Positions 16,559 through 25,392 of a DNA stretch of 64,000 nucleotides are shown here, in pieces. The first letter of the stretch is position 1. Each line of letters opens with the position of its first letter. The notes under the pieces were generated by a model. The model had not been told where the DNA came from. It made no database searches and saw only the letters and a program-made list of their open reading frames with translations. A program made the position numbers and the translations under genes. Source of the stretch: Halococcus hamelinensis 100A6 (lineage in GTDB: Archaea > Halobacteriota > Halobacteria > Halobacteriales > Halococcaceae); the NCBI RefSeq assembly GCF_000336675.1, contig NZ_AOMB01000032.1, positions 1 to 64,000 on the forward strand, in the 5' to 3' direction.

Positions 16559-17740
16559 CTATCGGTCCCGGTCCACCGTCTCGTTGGGCATCGTCCGCGC
16601 CCCCGTCGAGAGCACGACGCCCGGATGGAGCGCCGTGTGGATGCCGGTCTTCGCGCCGTCGCCGACCACGACGCCGTACTTCCTTCGTCCCGTCGAGACC
16701 CGCTCGCCCTTCACCGTCTGTTTGACAGGTTTATCGTCGTGACGGAGGTTCGCGACCGTCGTCCCCGCCCCGAGGTTGACCTCGCGGCCGAGCAGGCTGT
16801 CGCCGACGTACGAGAGGTGGGGGACGTGGGTCTCGGCCATCACGACCGAGTTCTTGATCTCGACGGAGTGGCCGACTCGAACCCGTTCGCCGAGCAGCGT
16901 CGCGCCCCGAACGTAGGCGTTCGGGCCGACGTGGGCCCCCGACCGGATCATGGCTGGACCCTCGACCACCACGCCGGGTTCGATCGCCGCGCCCTCCTCG
17001 ACCACGACCGGCCCGCGTAGCTCCGCGCGTTCGCTGACGTCACCCTCGACGCGTCGTTCGAGGTCGGCGAGCTTCCACTCGTTGGCCGTCAGGAGTTCCC
17101 ACGGCCTGCCGACGCCCATCCAGCGGTCGAGCGGGGTGTAGGAGACTTCGTACTCGGCGAACACCCTATCGAGGACATCGGTGAGTTCGTACTCGCCGCG
17201 GGCGCTCTTCTCGACGTCGAGCCACTCGCGGGCCTCGCCCGGCAGCACGCACGCGCCCGCGCTCACGAGGTCCGTCTCGGGTTCGTCTGGCTTCTCGGTG
17301 ACACCCACCACTCGGTCGCCGTCGGTGTCGAGCACGCCGTAGTTCGAGGGGTTCTCGGCGCGGTAGGCCGCGATCCCGGGACGGGAGGCGAACAGCTGTT
17401 CGATGCTCGCGGGGTCGTAGAGGTCGTCACCGTAGAGCACCGCGAACTCGCCGTCGAGGTGTTCGCGCGCCGCCCGGACGGCGTGGGCGGTTCCCAGCTG
17501 CTCGTCCTGGGTGGCGTACGCGACCGGCACGCCACGGTACTCCTCGCCGAAGTGCTCGCGCACCGCGTCGGCCTCGTAGCCGACCACGAAGACCAGTTCG
17601 TCGGTCCCGGCCGCGACCGCGGCGTCGGCGGTGTGGGCGCACAGCGGGCGGTCGGCCACCGGGAGCATCGGTTTCGGGGTGTGGGCGGTGAGCGGTCGCA
17701 TCCGGGTGCCTTCGCCGGCCGCGAGCACGATGGTCTGCAT
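16559..17740 (-). CDS. glmU: Bifunctional sugar-1-phosphate nucleotidyltransferase/acetyltransferase (GlmU type)
   Basis: 393 residues from the ATG at 17740. The N-terminal half is a nucleotidyltransferase with IVLAAGEGTRMRPLTAHTPKPMLPV (the GxGTRMxP...K signature). DDLYD (metal-binding Asp), SNYGVLD and EKPDEP follow. From about residue 235 the protein becomes a left-handed beta-helix of hexapeptide repeats (IEPGVVVEGPAMIRSGAHVGPNAYVRGATLLGE) ending in GAGTTVANLRHDDKPVK, the acetyltransferase part. Archaeal homologues make UDP-GlcNAc from GlcN-1-P, acetyl-CoA and UTP. A simple glucose/mannose-1-P transferase with a beta-helix tail remains possible. It would feed the surface glycan pathway. 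Confidence 0.85.
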   Translation of the reverse strand: MQTIVLAAGEGTRMRPLTAHTPKPMLPVADRPLCAHTADAAVAAGTDELVFVVGYEADAVREHFGEEYRGVPVAYATQDEQLGTAHAVRAAREHLDGEFAVLYGDDLYDPASIEQLFASRPGIAAYRAENPSNYGVLDTDGDRVVGVTEKPDEPETDLVSAGACVLPGEAREWLDVEKSARGEYELTDVLDRVFAEYEVSYTPLDRWMGVGRPWELLTANEWKLADLERRVEGDVSERAELRGPVVVEEGAAIEPGVVVEGPAMIRSGAHVGPNAYVRGATLLGERVRVGHSVEIKNSVVMAETHVPHLSYVGDSLLGREVNLGAGTTVANLRHDDKPVKQTVKGERVSTGRRKYGVVVGDGAKTGIHTALHPGVVLSTGARTMPNETVDRDR

Positions 17741-17890
17741 ACCGCGGCCGACTCGCGGGCGGGAAATAGTCCTACCGCTCCGTCGTCGGCGGGGAGCGCC
17801 CGGTCCGTCGTTACCCATCGGGTCCCCTCAGCGCTGTGTCGAATGTGACGGAATACGGCGCGAAAGCGATCAGGCATCCAGACGAAAGGG

Positions 17891-17900
17891 AATATTTTAA
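17891..17900 (+). promoter_or_regulatory. TATA box of the ECF transporter operon
   Basis: AATATTTTAA ends 28 bp before the ATG at 17929. This is the spacing expected for a leaderless haloarchaeal mRNA and is the main reason for preferring that ATG over upstream in-frame starts at 17836. The preceding 150 bp (17741-17890) contain no gene or riboswitch that I can recognise. Confidence 0.65.
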
Positions 17901-17928
17901 GCGTAGCGTCTTCGAGGGGCGTCGTATA

Positions 17929-18720
17929 ATGCGAGAAGCATTCACGATGTGGCGCGACACCCGAATGATAATGCTGGTCGCGGTGGTGGCGGCGGTCTAC
18001 GCCGCGATCCTGGTCCCCTTCAAGGCGTTTCAGATCATCCCGGGGTTCGTCAGCGTTCGACCCGCGAACGTGTTCCCGGTGATCTTCGGGCTGATGTTCG
18101 GTCCCGCGGCGGCGTGGGGGTCGGCGATCGGCAACCTGATCGGCGATATCTTCGGCGGGACGCTCTCGCCGGGGAGCATCTTCGGGTTCGTCGGCAACTT
18201 CTTCTATGCGATGGTCGGCTACAAGCTCTGGGGGAGCCTCGGGCCGCTGTCGAGCGGCAACGAACCGGACTTCCGCTCGAACACCGGCACGCAGCTCGCC
18301 GAGTACGTCGTCATCGCGGCAGTCGCCTCGGCGCTCACCGCGTCGACCATCGCGTGGGGGCTCGACACCCTCGGCCTCGCGCCCTTCCCGGCGATCAGTA
18401 TCTCGATCGGCGTCAACAACTTCCTCACGTCCGCGATCCTCGGGCCAATCTTGCTCTTCTTGCTCTGGGGACGGGTCAAGGACCTCGGCCTCCTCTACCC
18501 CGACGTGATGCGAAGCGAGGACCTCCCGGACGTGGGCACCTCGCGAACACAGCTCGCCGCCTACGGGTTCCTCGTCGTCGCGTTCGTTTGGATCGCGGTC
18601 GGGACGTTCGTCGCACCTCCGGGATCGACCTTCCAGCTGGTGCTCGGCGCGGTCGGGCTCGTTCTCGCGTTCGCCCTCGCGGCGGTCTCGGGCGAACGGC
18701 TCTCGTCGATCGTGAGTTAA
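17929..18720 (+). CDS. ECF transporter S (substrate-binding) component
   Basis: 263 residues with about six membrane helices. The first part (AVYAAILVPFKAF, GFVSVRPANVFPVIFGLMFGPAAAWGSAIGNLIGDIFGG) has the Gly-rich pattern of ECF S-components, with FGPAAAWG and GNLIGD in the core. The C-terminal third adds two more helices. It is followed directly by the fused A-A' ATPase and the T-component, so this is a dedicated (group I-type) ECF importer. The substrate, normally a vitamin or trace nutrient, is not evident from the sequence or the neighbours. Confidence 0.82.
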   Translation: MREAFTMWRDTRMIMLVAVVAAVYAAILVPFKAFQIIPGFVSVRPANVFPVIFGLMFGPAAAWGSAIGNLIGDIFGGTLSPGSIFGFVGNFFYAMVGYKLWGSLGPLSSGNEPDFRSNTGTQLAEYVVIAAVASALTASTIAWGLDTLGLAPFPAISISIGVNNFLTSAILGPILLFLLWGRVKDLGLLYPDVMRSEDLPDVGTSRTQLAAYGFLVVAFVWIAVGTFVAPPGSTFQLVLGAVGLVLAFALAAVSGERLSSIVS

Positions 18721-18762
18721 AAAATTGCGTTTAACCGTGTGGGAAGCGAGCCACTCATAAGA

Positions 18763-20643
18763 ATGGGAGAAGCGACCGACGAAACCGACCCCGCAGCCCG
18801 GCTCGAAGACGTGGTCTTCGCCTACGAGCAGGGCGTGGACCTGCCGGCCGCCGCGACCTTCGCCGACGATTCGGCACCGGACCCCGACGAACGCGGCGGG
18901 CCGGTGCTTCGCGGGACGAGCCTCGACTTCGCTCCCGGCTCGTTCACCGTCGTGATGGGCGCGAGCGGCGGCGGGAAGTCCACCCTCCTCCGGACCCTCA
19001 ACTCGATCATCCCGGACTTCATCACGGGCTCGTTCTCGGGGGAGGTCACGGTGCTCGGGCGCGACGCCACCGAGGCGCGCGTCAGCGAGATGGCCGAAGT
19101 GGTCGGCATGGTGCTCCAGGACTACGAGGACCAGCTCTTCGGGACGAGCATCTCGGCGGAGGTGGCGTTCGGGCCCGAGAACCTCGCGGTCCCGTCCGAG
19201 GAGATCGGCGGCCGGATCGAGCACTCGCTCGACCTGATGGGGCTCGCCGACCTCGACCGCCGCCGCTCGCCCGACACCCTCTCGGGCGGGCAGAAACAGC
19301 GCCTCGTCTTCGCCGGCGTGATGGCGAATCACCCGGACCTCCTGTTGCTCGACGAACCCACGAGTGATCTGGACCCCGGCGGCAGCCGCGACACCCTCTC
19401 GGTGGTCCGCTCGCTCGCCGACGGCGCGGGCGAGGAAGGCGGACCGAACGACATCGTCCTCGTCACCCACAAGATCGAGGAGGCGCTGCTCGCCGACCGG
19501 GCGGTGCTCCTCCGGGGCGGCCGGGTCTTCCGCCACGGAACCGCACGCGAGGTGTTCACCGACCCCGAGGCGCTCCGCGAGGCACGCGTCGGCGTCCCCG
19601 CCGTCGTCGAGGTGTTCGACCGGCTCGGCTGGGACGACGACCTCCCGCTGACGGTCGAGGAAGGGATCGAGTGTGTCGCCGAGAGCCCTCTCGAATGGAG
19701 TCCGCCCGGGACCCGCGACGGGTCGAGCTCGGACGCGCCGGCCGGCACCGGCGGCTCCCTCGGCGACCCGGTCTTCGAGTTCGACGACCTCGTCCACACC
19801 TACGACACCGACCAGGGCGTCGTCCGGGCGGTCGACGGCGTGGACCTCACGGTCCGCGAGGGCGAGGTGGTCGCCATCGTCGGCCACAACGGCAGCGGGA
19901 AGACCACCCTCGCGAAGCACTTCAACGGCCTGCTCGCGCCGGATTCGGGGAGCGCGAGGTGGCGCGACCGCGACGTATCGGACCTCTCGATGGGCGAGGT
20001 CGGGCGGTCGGTCGGCTACGTCTTCCAGAACCCCGACCACCAGATCTTCGCGACCTCGGTGGCCGAGGAGGTCCGGTTCGGCCCCGAGAACTTCGGGCTG
20101 GAGGGCGAGGAGCTCGACCGGCGGGTCGAGCGCGCGATCGAGACCGTCGAGCTCGACGGGCTGGAGGAGGCCGACCCGTTCAGCCTCTCGAAGGGCCAAC
20201 GTCAGCGGGTCGCGCTCGCGAGCATCCTCGCCACCGACCCCGAGGTCATCGTCTTCGACGAACCCACGACGGGGCTCGACGCCACCCAACAACGCCAGTT
20301 CCTCGACCTCGCGGCTCGATTGAACCGCGAGGAGGGGCTCACGCTGGTGATGGTGACCCACAGCATGAGTACGGTGGCGCGGTACGCCCCCCGAACGGTG
20401 GTGATGGCCGACGGCGAGAAGGTCGCCGACCGCCCGACCCGGGAGCTGTTCGCCGACGCCGACGCGCTCGAACGCTGGGAGCTCAAGTCCCCGCAGCCGG
20501 TCGCGCTCTCGAACCGGCTCGCGGGGGAGGGCGACCTGCCGGCGCTCTCGGTCGACGAGGTGGTGGCCGGGCTCGGCGGCGAGGACACGGTCCCGGCCGA
20601 TAGCACGCCACGGGGTGCGGCGAACGACGGGGGTCTCGGATGA
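18763..20643 (+). CDS. ECF transporter fused double ATPase (EcfA-EcfA')
   Basis: 626 residues from the ATG at 18763; an in-frame GTG at 18739 is less likely because a TATA-like TTTAAC at about 18730 would place transcription close to 18763. There are two complete ABC domains in one chain. The first has Walker A MGASGGGKST, signature TLSGGQKQ and Walker B LLLLDEPTSDLD. The second has Walker A GHNGSGKTT, signature SLSKGQRQ and Walker B VIVFDEPTTGLD. Q-loops (VLQDYEDQLFG, VFQNPDHQIFA) match cobalt/ECF-type ATPases. It powers import with the flanking S and T proteins. The first domain has a 20-residue insertion before its Walker A. Confidence 0.92.
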   Translation: MGEATDETDPAARLEDVVFAYEQGVDLPAAATFADDSAPDPDERGGPVLRGTSLDFAPGSFTVVMGASGGGKSTLLRTLNSIIPDFITGSFSGEVTVLGRDATEARVSEMAEVVGMVLQDYEDQLFGTSISAEVAFGPENLAVPSEEIGGRIEHSLDLMGLADLDRRRSPDTLSGGQKQRLVFAGVMANHPDLLLLDEPTSDLDPGGSRDTLSVVRSLADGAGEEGGPNDIVLVTHKIEEALLADRAVLLRGGRVFRHGTAREVFTDPEALREARVGVPAVVEVFDRLGWDDDLPLTVEEGIECVAESPLEWSPPGTRDGSSSDAPAGTGGSLGDPVFEFDDLVHTYDTDQGVVRAVDGVDLTVREGEVVAIVGHNGSGKTTLAKHFNGLLAPDSGSARWRDRDVSDLSMGEVGRSVGYVFQNPDHQIFATSVAEEVRFGPENFGLEGEELDRRVERAIETVELDGLEEADPFSLSKGQRQRVALASILATDPEVIVFDEPTTGLDATQQRQFLDLAARLNREEGLTLVMVTHSMSTVARYAPRTVVMADGEKVADRPTRELFADADALERWELKSPQPVALSNRLAGEGDLPALSVDEVVAGLGGEDTVPADSTPRGAANDGGLG

Positions 20644-21425
20644 GCGGCTCGACCTCGCTCTACGTCGACAAACCCACGATATTTCACCGGTTGACGGCCC
20701 GCTCGAAGCTCGCGCTGCTGGTCGGCGTGCTCACGACCGCCTACGTCTTCGGGAACCCCGTCGTGGTCGCCGTCCCGCTGGTCGCGCTGTTCGTCGCGCT
20801 GGTGTACGCCGGCGGGTGGCGCAACGTCAAGCGCCTCTCGTTCGTGATCGTCGCGGTGTTCCTCGTCGGGTTCGTGCTCTGGCCGGCGTTCACCCCGCCC
20901 GGCGACACCGTCGTGTTCCGGACCCCGTGGTTCGCCGTCACGACCTACGAACTCCTGTTCGCGCTCGGGCGGAGCGAACGCATCGTGGCGTTCATCCTCG
21001 GCGGCCTGCTGTTCATCACCACGACCTCGAACGAGGAGATCGTCACCGGCCTCCGCTCGCTGGGGCTCCCCTACGCCTTCTGCTTCGCGGTCGGCACCGC
21101 CCTCCGGCTGTTTCCGACCTTCCTCGGCGCGACCGGCACCGTCCGGCAGGCCCAGGCCGCCCGCGGCCACGAGGTGAGCGGGGCGAACCCGATCGAGCGA
21201 TTCCGGGCCTACATCCCGCTCATCGTCCCGGTGTTCATGACCGCGGTCCGGTCGGTCCAGACCCAGGCGATGGCGCTCGAAGCCCGCGGGTTCGACCCGC
21301 GACGCGACCGGACGTTCTACGACAAACCGACGTTCGGCACCGTCGACTGGGCGGTCGTCGTCGTGGGGCTCGTGCTGGTGGTCGGGTCGGTCTGGCTCTC
21401 CTTTCAGGGCTACGGCCAGGTCTAA
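20640..21425 (+). CDS. ECF transporter transmembrane T component
   Basis: 261 residues; its ATG overlaps the ATPase stop (ATGA at 20640-20643), so the two are translationally coupled. Five or so membrane helices and two Ala-Arg-Gly coupling motifs (QAARGHEV near residue 178 and LEARGFDP near 218), which contact the ATPases, identify the EcfT/CbiQ family. It completes the S-A-A'-T operon. No riboswitch or biosynthetic gene hints at the substrate. Confidence 0.92.
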   Translation: MSGSTSLYVDKPTIFHRLTARSKLALLVGVLTTAYVFGNPVVVAVPLVALFVALVYAGGWRNVKRLSFVIVAVFLVGFVLWPAFTPPGDTVVFRTPWFAVTTYELLFALGRSERIVAFILGGLLFITTTSNEEIVTGLRSLGLPYAFCFAVGTALRLFPTFLGATGTVRQAQAARGHEVSGANPIERFRAYIPLIVPVFMTAVRSVQTQAMALEARGFDPRRDRTFYDKPTFGTVDWAVVVVGLVLVVGSVWLSFQGYGQV

Positions 21426-21467
21426 CCCCGCTCGAAGAACCGTCGGACCGGGGCGAATCCGGCGTCG

Positions 21468-22298
21468 TCAGACGTCGGCGTCCGCGAGCAGCTCCTCGGC
21501 GGTCGCGACCACGTCGGTGGCGTCGCGGAGGCGGTCGTCCCCGAGCAGGAGCCGGAGCCGCGGCCGGCCCACGTCGATCGGGACCTTCTCGGTGTCGATC
21601 AGCCCGGCGTCCTCGAACTGGGTCTTCTTCCGCGAGAAGGTCGCGCGGCTGGCGAGGCCGACGCTCTCGCCCCACGTGCTGAGGTTGTAGAGGAGCACCT
21701 CGTTCTTCGCCGCGGCGAGCAGGGCGATGTCCACCTCGTCGAGACCGCCCGAGGCGTCGTCGTGGGCGAGCGAGGCGCGCATCCGCTCGAAATCCGCCGT
21801 GGTTTCGGGGCCGAACTCCTCGTCCATGGTCTCGCGGACGCGTGAGAGCGGCGGGGTTCGGAGGGTGAACGGATCGGCGTTCTCCCAGCACGCGGTGTAC
21901 TCCTGCCGGGCGGTCGCGACGAACGTCTCGTCGTCGGTGCTCAGGATCGCGCTCCGGCTCTCGGTCGAGACGACCGACACCACCTCGTCGTCGGTCAGCA
22001 CGAGCGGCCCGTCGAAGAGGTCCGCCGAGACACCCAGCGAGACCACGTCGGCGGCGACGAAGTCCGCGAGGGTCGCCGCGTCGGTGAAGTCGCGCACGAA
22101 CGCCTTCAGCACCGACTCGGCCGCGAGCAGGCGTATCGTGGGCGGGTCGGCGTGGTCGTCGAGGGCGTCGAGGAGGCCGTCGATGACCGTCGGCGACGGG
22201 CCGACCACGAGTATCGTGTCCGAGCGGCCGTCCAGCAGGGCGTGACAGACCTCGGTGACGTTTCTTTCGGTCCGGACCGACTGTGTTGCGAACGTCAT
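21468..22298 (-). CDS. Haloarchaeal transcriptional regulator, TbsP/DUF5821-like
   Basis: 276 residues. The N-terminal two thirds is an alpha/beta sensor-like domain (TILVVGPSPTVIDGLLDAL, PPTIRLLAAESVLKAFVRDF, LVLTDDEVVSVVS). The C-terminal part (about 190-245) is a winged helix (DEVDIALLAAAKNEVLLYNLSTWGESVGLASRATFSRKKTQFEDAGLID). This arrangement resembles the haloarchaeal TbsP group, one member of which represses a glycolysis/gluconeogenesis gene in Haloferax; the match is from memory. It is convergent with the ECF operon and alone in its direction apart from the VOC gene. Target unknown. Confidence 0.62.
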   Translation of the reverse strand: MTFATQSVRTERNVTEVCHALLDGRSDTILVVGPSPTVIDGLLDALDDHADPPTIRLLAAESVLKAFVRDFTDAATLADFVAADVVSLGVSADLFDGPLVLTDDEVVSVVSTESRSAILSTDDETFVATARQEYTACWENADPFTLRTPPLSRVRETMDEEFGPETTADFERMRASLAHDDASGGLDEVDIALLAAAKNEVLLYNLSTWGESVGLASRATFSRKKTQFEDAGLIDTEKVPIDVGRPRLRLLLGDDRLRDATDVVATAEELLADADV

Positions 22299-22409
22299 CT
22301 ACATAGCACAACGCGGGTCGCTATTGTAACGAATACCACTAGGTACCTAGGTCGGGCCAGGACGATCGGGATGGGTCCACGACCGGGCCGGATCCGGGGT
22401 CGGGTCGGC

Positions 22410-22814
22410 TCAGTGGAGTTTGAGTTCGACCCGGCGGCCGTCGGGGTCGCGGACGTAGGCCGCCCAATCGCGACCGTAGGCCCCGAGCCGCTCGTGGGGT
22501 TCGCCCGACTCGACCGTCACGCCCGCCTCGCGGAGCTCGTCGAGCAGCGTCGTCATCGCCTCGCGGGTGTCTGTTTCGTCGGAGCGGAGCAACAGGCAGA
22601 CGTGTTCGCCGTCGACGTCGAAGGGCTCGTCGGTCGGCACGAGGTGGAGGTGTCGGCCGCCGGCGGCGACCGCCACGAACGGGACCTCGTCGCGTTCGAA
22701 GGCGTCCCGGTCCCGAACGGAAAGACCGAGTACGTCGTGATAGAACGCGAGCGCGTCGTCGAGGTCGCCGACGCGGAGCGCGACGTGGTCGAGGTCGACG
22801 GGTTCGAAGGCCAT
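22410..22814 (-). CDS. VOC (glyoxalase-fold) family protein
   Basis: 134 residues; start ATG at 22814 (MAFEPVDLDHVALRVGDLDDALAFYHDVLGL). This opening and the C-terminal YVRDPDGRRVELKLH define one vicinal-oxygen-chelate domain with metal ligands His and Glu. Members include glyoxalases, dioxygenases and resistance proteins; the substrate cannot be inferred. It sits 69 bp downstream of folCP on the same strand. Confidence 0.85.
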   Translation of the reverse strand: MAFEPVDLDHVALRVGDLDDALAFYHDVLGLSVRDRDAFERDEVPFVAVAAGGRHLHLVPTDEPFDVDGEHVCLLLRSDETDTREAMTTLLDELREAGVTVESGEPHERLGAYGRDWAAYVRDPDGRRVELKLH

Positions 22815-22882
22815 GCTCGACGGTCGGGTCGACGGACGAAAAGCGCTGTTGCCGTCCGCCGACGATGGGCTCGTCGACCCGC

Positions 22883-25333
22883 TCACTCGATGGTGAACGT
22901 GTCGGGGTCGCTCGCGACCTCGCTGACCCGGACCGCCGCCACGGTCCCCGCGACGTCGTGAACCCGCACGATGTCGGCACCGCGTTCGGCGGCCACCGCG
23001 CTCGCCGCCACCGTCGCCTGGAGGCGCTCGTCGGCGTCGCGCCCCACGAGGTCGAACATCGACTTGTGGGAGTGGCCGAACAGGACCGGACAGCCGAGCG
23101 CACGGAACTCGCCGAGCCGTCCGAGCATTGCGAAGCTTTCGCGACGGTCCTTCCCGAAGCCGACCCCCGGGTCGACGATGACGTTCTCGCGGTCGATACC
23201 CGCCCGTTCGGCGACGAGGACGGTCTCGCGGAGTTCGCGGAGCGTGTCCGCGACCACGTCGTCGTAGTCGACCTCGGTTCCGGGGTCGACCGGGGCGTCG
23301 ATGCTGTGCATCACCACCACCGGGCAGTCGTACTCCGCGACCACGAACCGCATCTCGGGGTCGGCGAGCCCCGAGACGTCGTTCACGATGTCCGCACCGG
23401 CGTCGAGCGCCGCCCGCGCCACCGCGGCCTTCCGGGTGTCTATCGAGACCATGACATCGAGGTCCGCGAGGCGTTCGATGACGGGCACCACCCGGTCACA
23501 CTCGTCGGCGACCGGGACCTCGTCCGCGCCGGGTCGGGTGCTCTCGCCGCCGACGTCGACGATGTCCACGTCGTCCGCCATCATCTCCTCGGCGCGCGCG
23601 ACGGCGCGCTCGGTGGTCTCGAACTCGCCGCCGTCGTGGAAGCTGTCGGGGGTGACGTTCAAGATTCCCATCACCGCCGTTCGGTCGTCCCACGGGTAGC
23701 CCCGGTCCCGGTCCCCGTCATCGAGCGAGAGCGCCGACGAGATCCCGTCGGCCAGCGGTCCGAGGCCGTAGGGCTGGGCGTCGAGCTTCCGGGTGAGCCG
23801 CTTGAACTGCGCGAGGGTGCCCATCAGGAGGACGTCGAGGAACTCCTCGTCCTGGTCGTTGAGCCCCGAGATCGCACACTCGCCACCGAGCGAGAGGAGC
23901 TCCTCCTTCAGGTACTGGGCCTGCCGCGGTCGAACACGGGTCTTCAGAGTTCGATGGACGGCTTTCCCGCGCATCCGGTAGACGCCGGGTTCGGTGACGT
24001 GGGCCTCCCGGAGCGCCTGCCGGGCGTCGGCCACGTCGTCGACGGCTTTGGGAACGTCGAGCCGGCTCCAGCGGGTTCTGGCCTCCCGGACGGTGTAGAG
24101 CGAGCCACAGACCAGCACGCAGTCGTCGGGGTCCGCCCGCGCGAGCGCGTTCGCGAGCGCGTCGGTGACGTCGCTAGTCGTTTCGACTTCGAGCCCAGTG
24201 ACGTCCTCGACGACCGCCGCGAGCACCGCGTTGTCCTCGGCCCGGTCGATGTCGGGACGGCAGGCCACGACGCTGTCGGGGATCGGGAGCGCCTCGACCA
24301 TCCCCCGGTGGTCCTTGTCGGCGAGCGCGCCGAACACGAGGTGGAGGTCGTCGTAGTCGAACTCGTCCAGCGTCCCCGCGAGCCGCTCGCACGCACCGGG
24401 GTTGTGCGCCCCGTCGAGCACCGCCAGGGGCTCGCGTTCCATGACCTCGAACCGGCCGGGCCAGTGGGCCGTCCGAAGACCGCGTTCGATGGTCTCCGTG
24501 GGAAGGTCGACGTCGAGCGCGGACGAGACCTGCCTCGCGAGCACCGTCGCGACGCCGGCGTTGTCGGCCTGGTGTGTGCCGACCAGCGGAACGGCCGTCT
24601 CGACGCGCCAGTCCGACCCGGACAGCCACACGCGGCTCTCGACCCCCGTTCGGCCGCCGTAGGACACCTCGACGGCCCCGCTATCGCCGACCCGAACCAC
24701 CTCGCCGGCCTGTGCCTCGATCCCCGCGAGCGCGTCGCCGTCGGCGGCGGTCACGAGCCGGCCGTCGGCGGGTGCGACGTGGGCCAGGTCGCGGCCGATC
24801 GCCTCGACGGTGTCGCCGAGGACGTCGGTGTGTTCGAGCGTCACGCTGGTCACCGCGCTCGCGACCGGGTCGGTCACGCTGGTGGCGTCGTAGCGCCCGC
24901 CGATGCCGACTTCGAGGACCGCGACGTCGACCTCGTTTCGCGCGAACGCCCAGAGCGCGAGCCCCGTGACCGCCTCGAAGAAGGTGGGCGATGCCCCCGT
25001 AGCCGCGCGGTCGAGGATATACGGGCGGACGGTCTCGACGTACTCCGTAAGCGCGCGCTCGGTCACTCGGCGGCCGTTTATCCGGATCCGCTCGCGGACC
25101 GAGTCGAGGTGGGGTGAGGTGTAGAGACCGACGTCGAGCCCCGCCTCGCGGAGGACCGATTCGGTCATCCTGGCGGTGCTCCCCTTGCCGTTCGAGCCGG
25201 CGACCTGGACCACGGTCAGGTCCTTGTGGGGGTCGCCGAGGTGGTCGAGCAGGGACTCGGTGGCCGCGAGCCCCGGTCTCGGGGGGTAGCGGCGAAGCCC
25301 GAAGAGGAAGTTCGCCGCGTCGTGGAACTCCAT
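22883..25333 (-). CDS. folCP: FolCP: folylpolyglutamate synthase fused to dihydropteroate synthase
   Basis: 816 residues. Residues 1 to about 425 are folylpolyglutamate/dihydrofolate synthase: VVQVAGSNGKGSTARM (P-loop), LYTSPHLDSVRERI, TFFEAVTGLALWAF, LDGAHNPGACERL. Residues from about 545 are dihydropteroate synthase: MGILNVTPDSFHDGG, VDIVDVGGESTRPGAD, DIVNDVSGL, DPGVGFGKDRRESF, GHSHKSMF. The 120-residue middle carries MRGKAVHRTLKTR. This FolC-FolP fusion is known in haloarchaea and joins the pABA condensation step and glutamylation in one protein. It is the fifth gene downstream of the TatD/UbiA operon, 60 bp after the second TIM-barrel gene, and may be co-transcribed. Confidence 0.95.
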   Translation of the reverse strand: MEFHDAANFLFGLRRYPPRPGLAATESLLDHLGDPHKDLTVVQVAGSNGKGSTARMTESVLREAGLDVGLYTSPHLDSVRERIRINGRRVTERALTEYVETVRPYILDRAATGASPTFFEAVTGLALWAFARNEVDVAVLEVGIGGRYDATSVTDPVASAVTSVTLEHTDVLGDTVEAIGRDLAHVAPADGRLVTAADGDALAGIEAQAGEVVRVGDSGAVEVSYGGRTGVESRVWLSGSDWRVETAVPLVGTHQADNAGVATVLARQVSSALDVDLPTETIERGLRTAHWPGRFEVMEREPLAVLDGAHNPGACERLAGTLDEFDYDDLHLVFGALADKDHRGMVEALPIPDSVVACRPDIDRAEDNAVLAAVVEDVTGLEVETTSDVTDALANALARADPDDCVLVCGSLYTVREARTRWSRLDVPKAVDDVADARQALREAHVTEPGVYRMRGKAVHRTLKTRVRPRQAQYLKEELLSLGGECAISGLNDQDEEFLDVLLMGTLAQFKRLTRKLDAQPYGLGPLADGISSALSLDDGDRDRGYPWDDRTAVMGILNVTPDSFHDGGEFETTERAVARAEEMMADDVDIVDVGGESTRPGADEVPVADECDRVVPVIERLADLDVMVSIDTRKAAVARAALDAGADIVNDVSGLADPEMRFVVAEYDCPVVVMHSIDAPVDPGTEVDYDDVVADTLRELRETVLVAERAGIDRENVIVDPGVGFGKDRRESFAMLGRLGEFRALGCPVLFGHSHKSMFDLVGRDADERLQATVAASAVAAERGADIVRVHDVAGTVAAVRVSEVASDPDTFTIE

Positions 25334-25392
25334 ATCCGAACCGCGTTCGACGCGGGTTTGAGGTTATCGGAGTTTCGGACCCCTTCGGGTCG

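Noticed and set aside
17741-17890. Possible riboswitch ahead of the ECF operon
   Set aside because: No known vitamin riboswitch core (TPP, cobalamin, FMN, preQ1) is visible, and the TATA box only 28 bp before the ATG implies a transcript without leader.
17263-20361. A 1032-codon open frame on the minus strand across the ECF operon
   Set aside because: It is a shadow of the ECF S and ATPase genes; the composition is Arg/Glu-rich and without motifs, a common effect of high GC, and its last part reads the glmU gene in a wrong frame.
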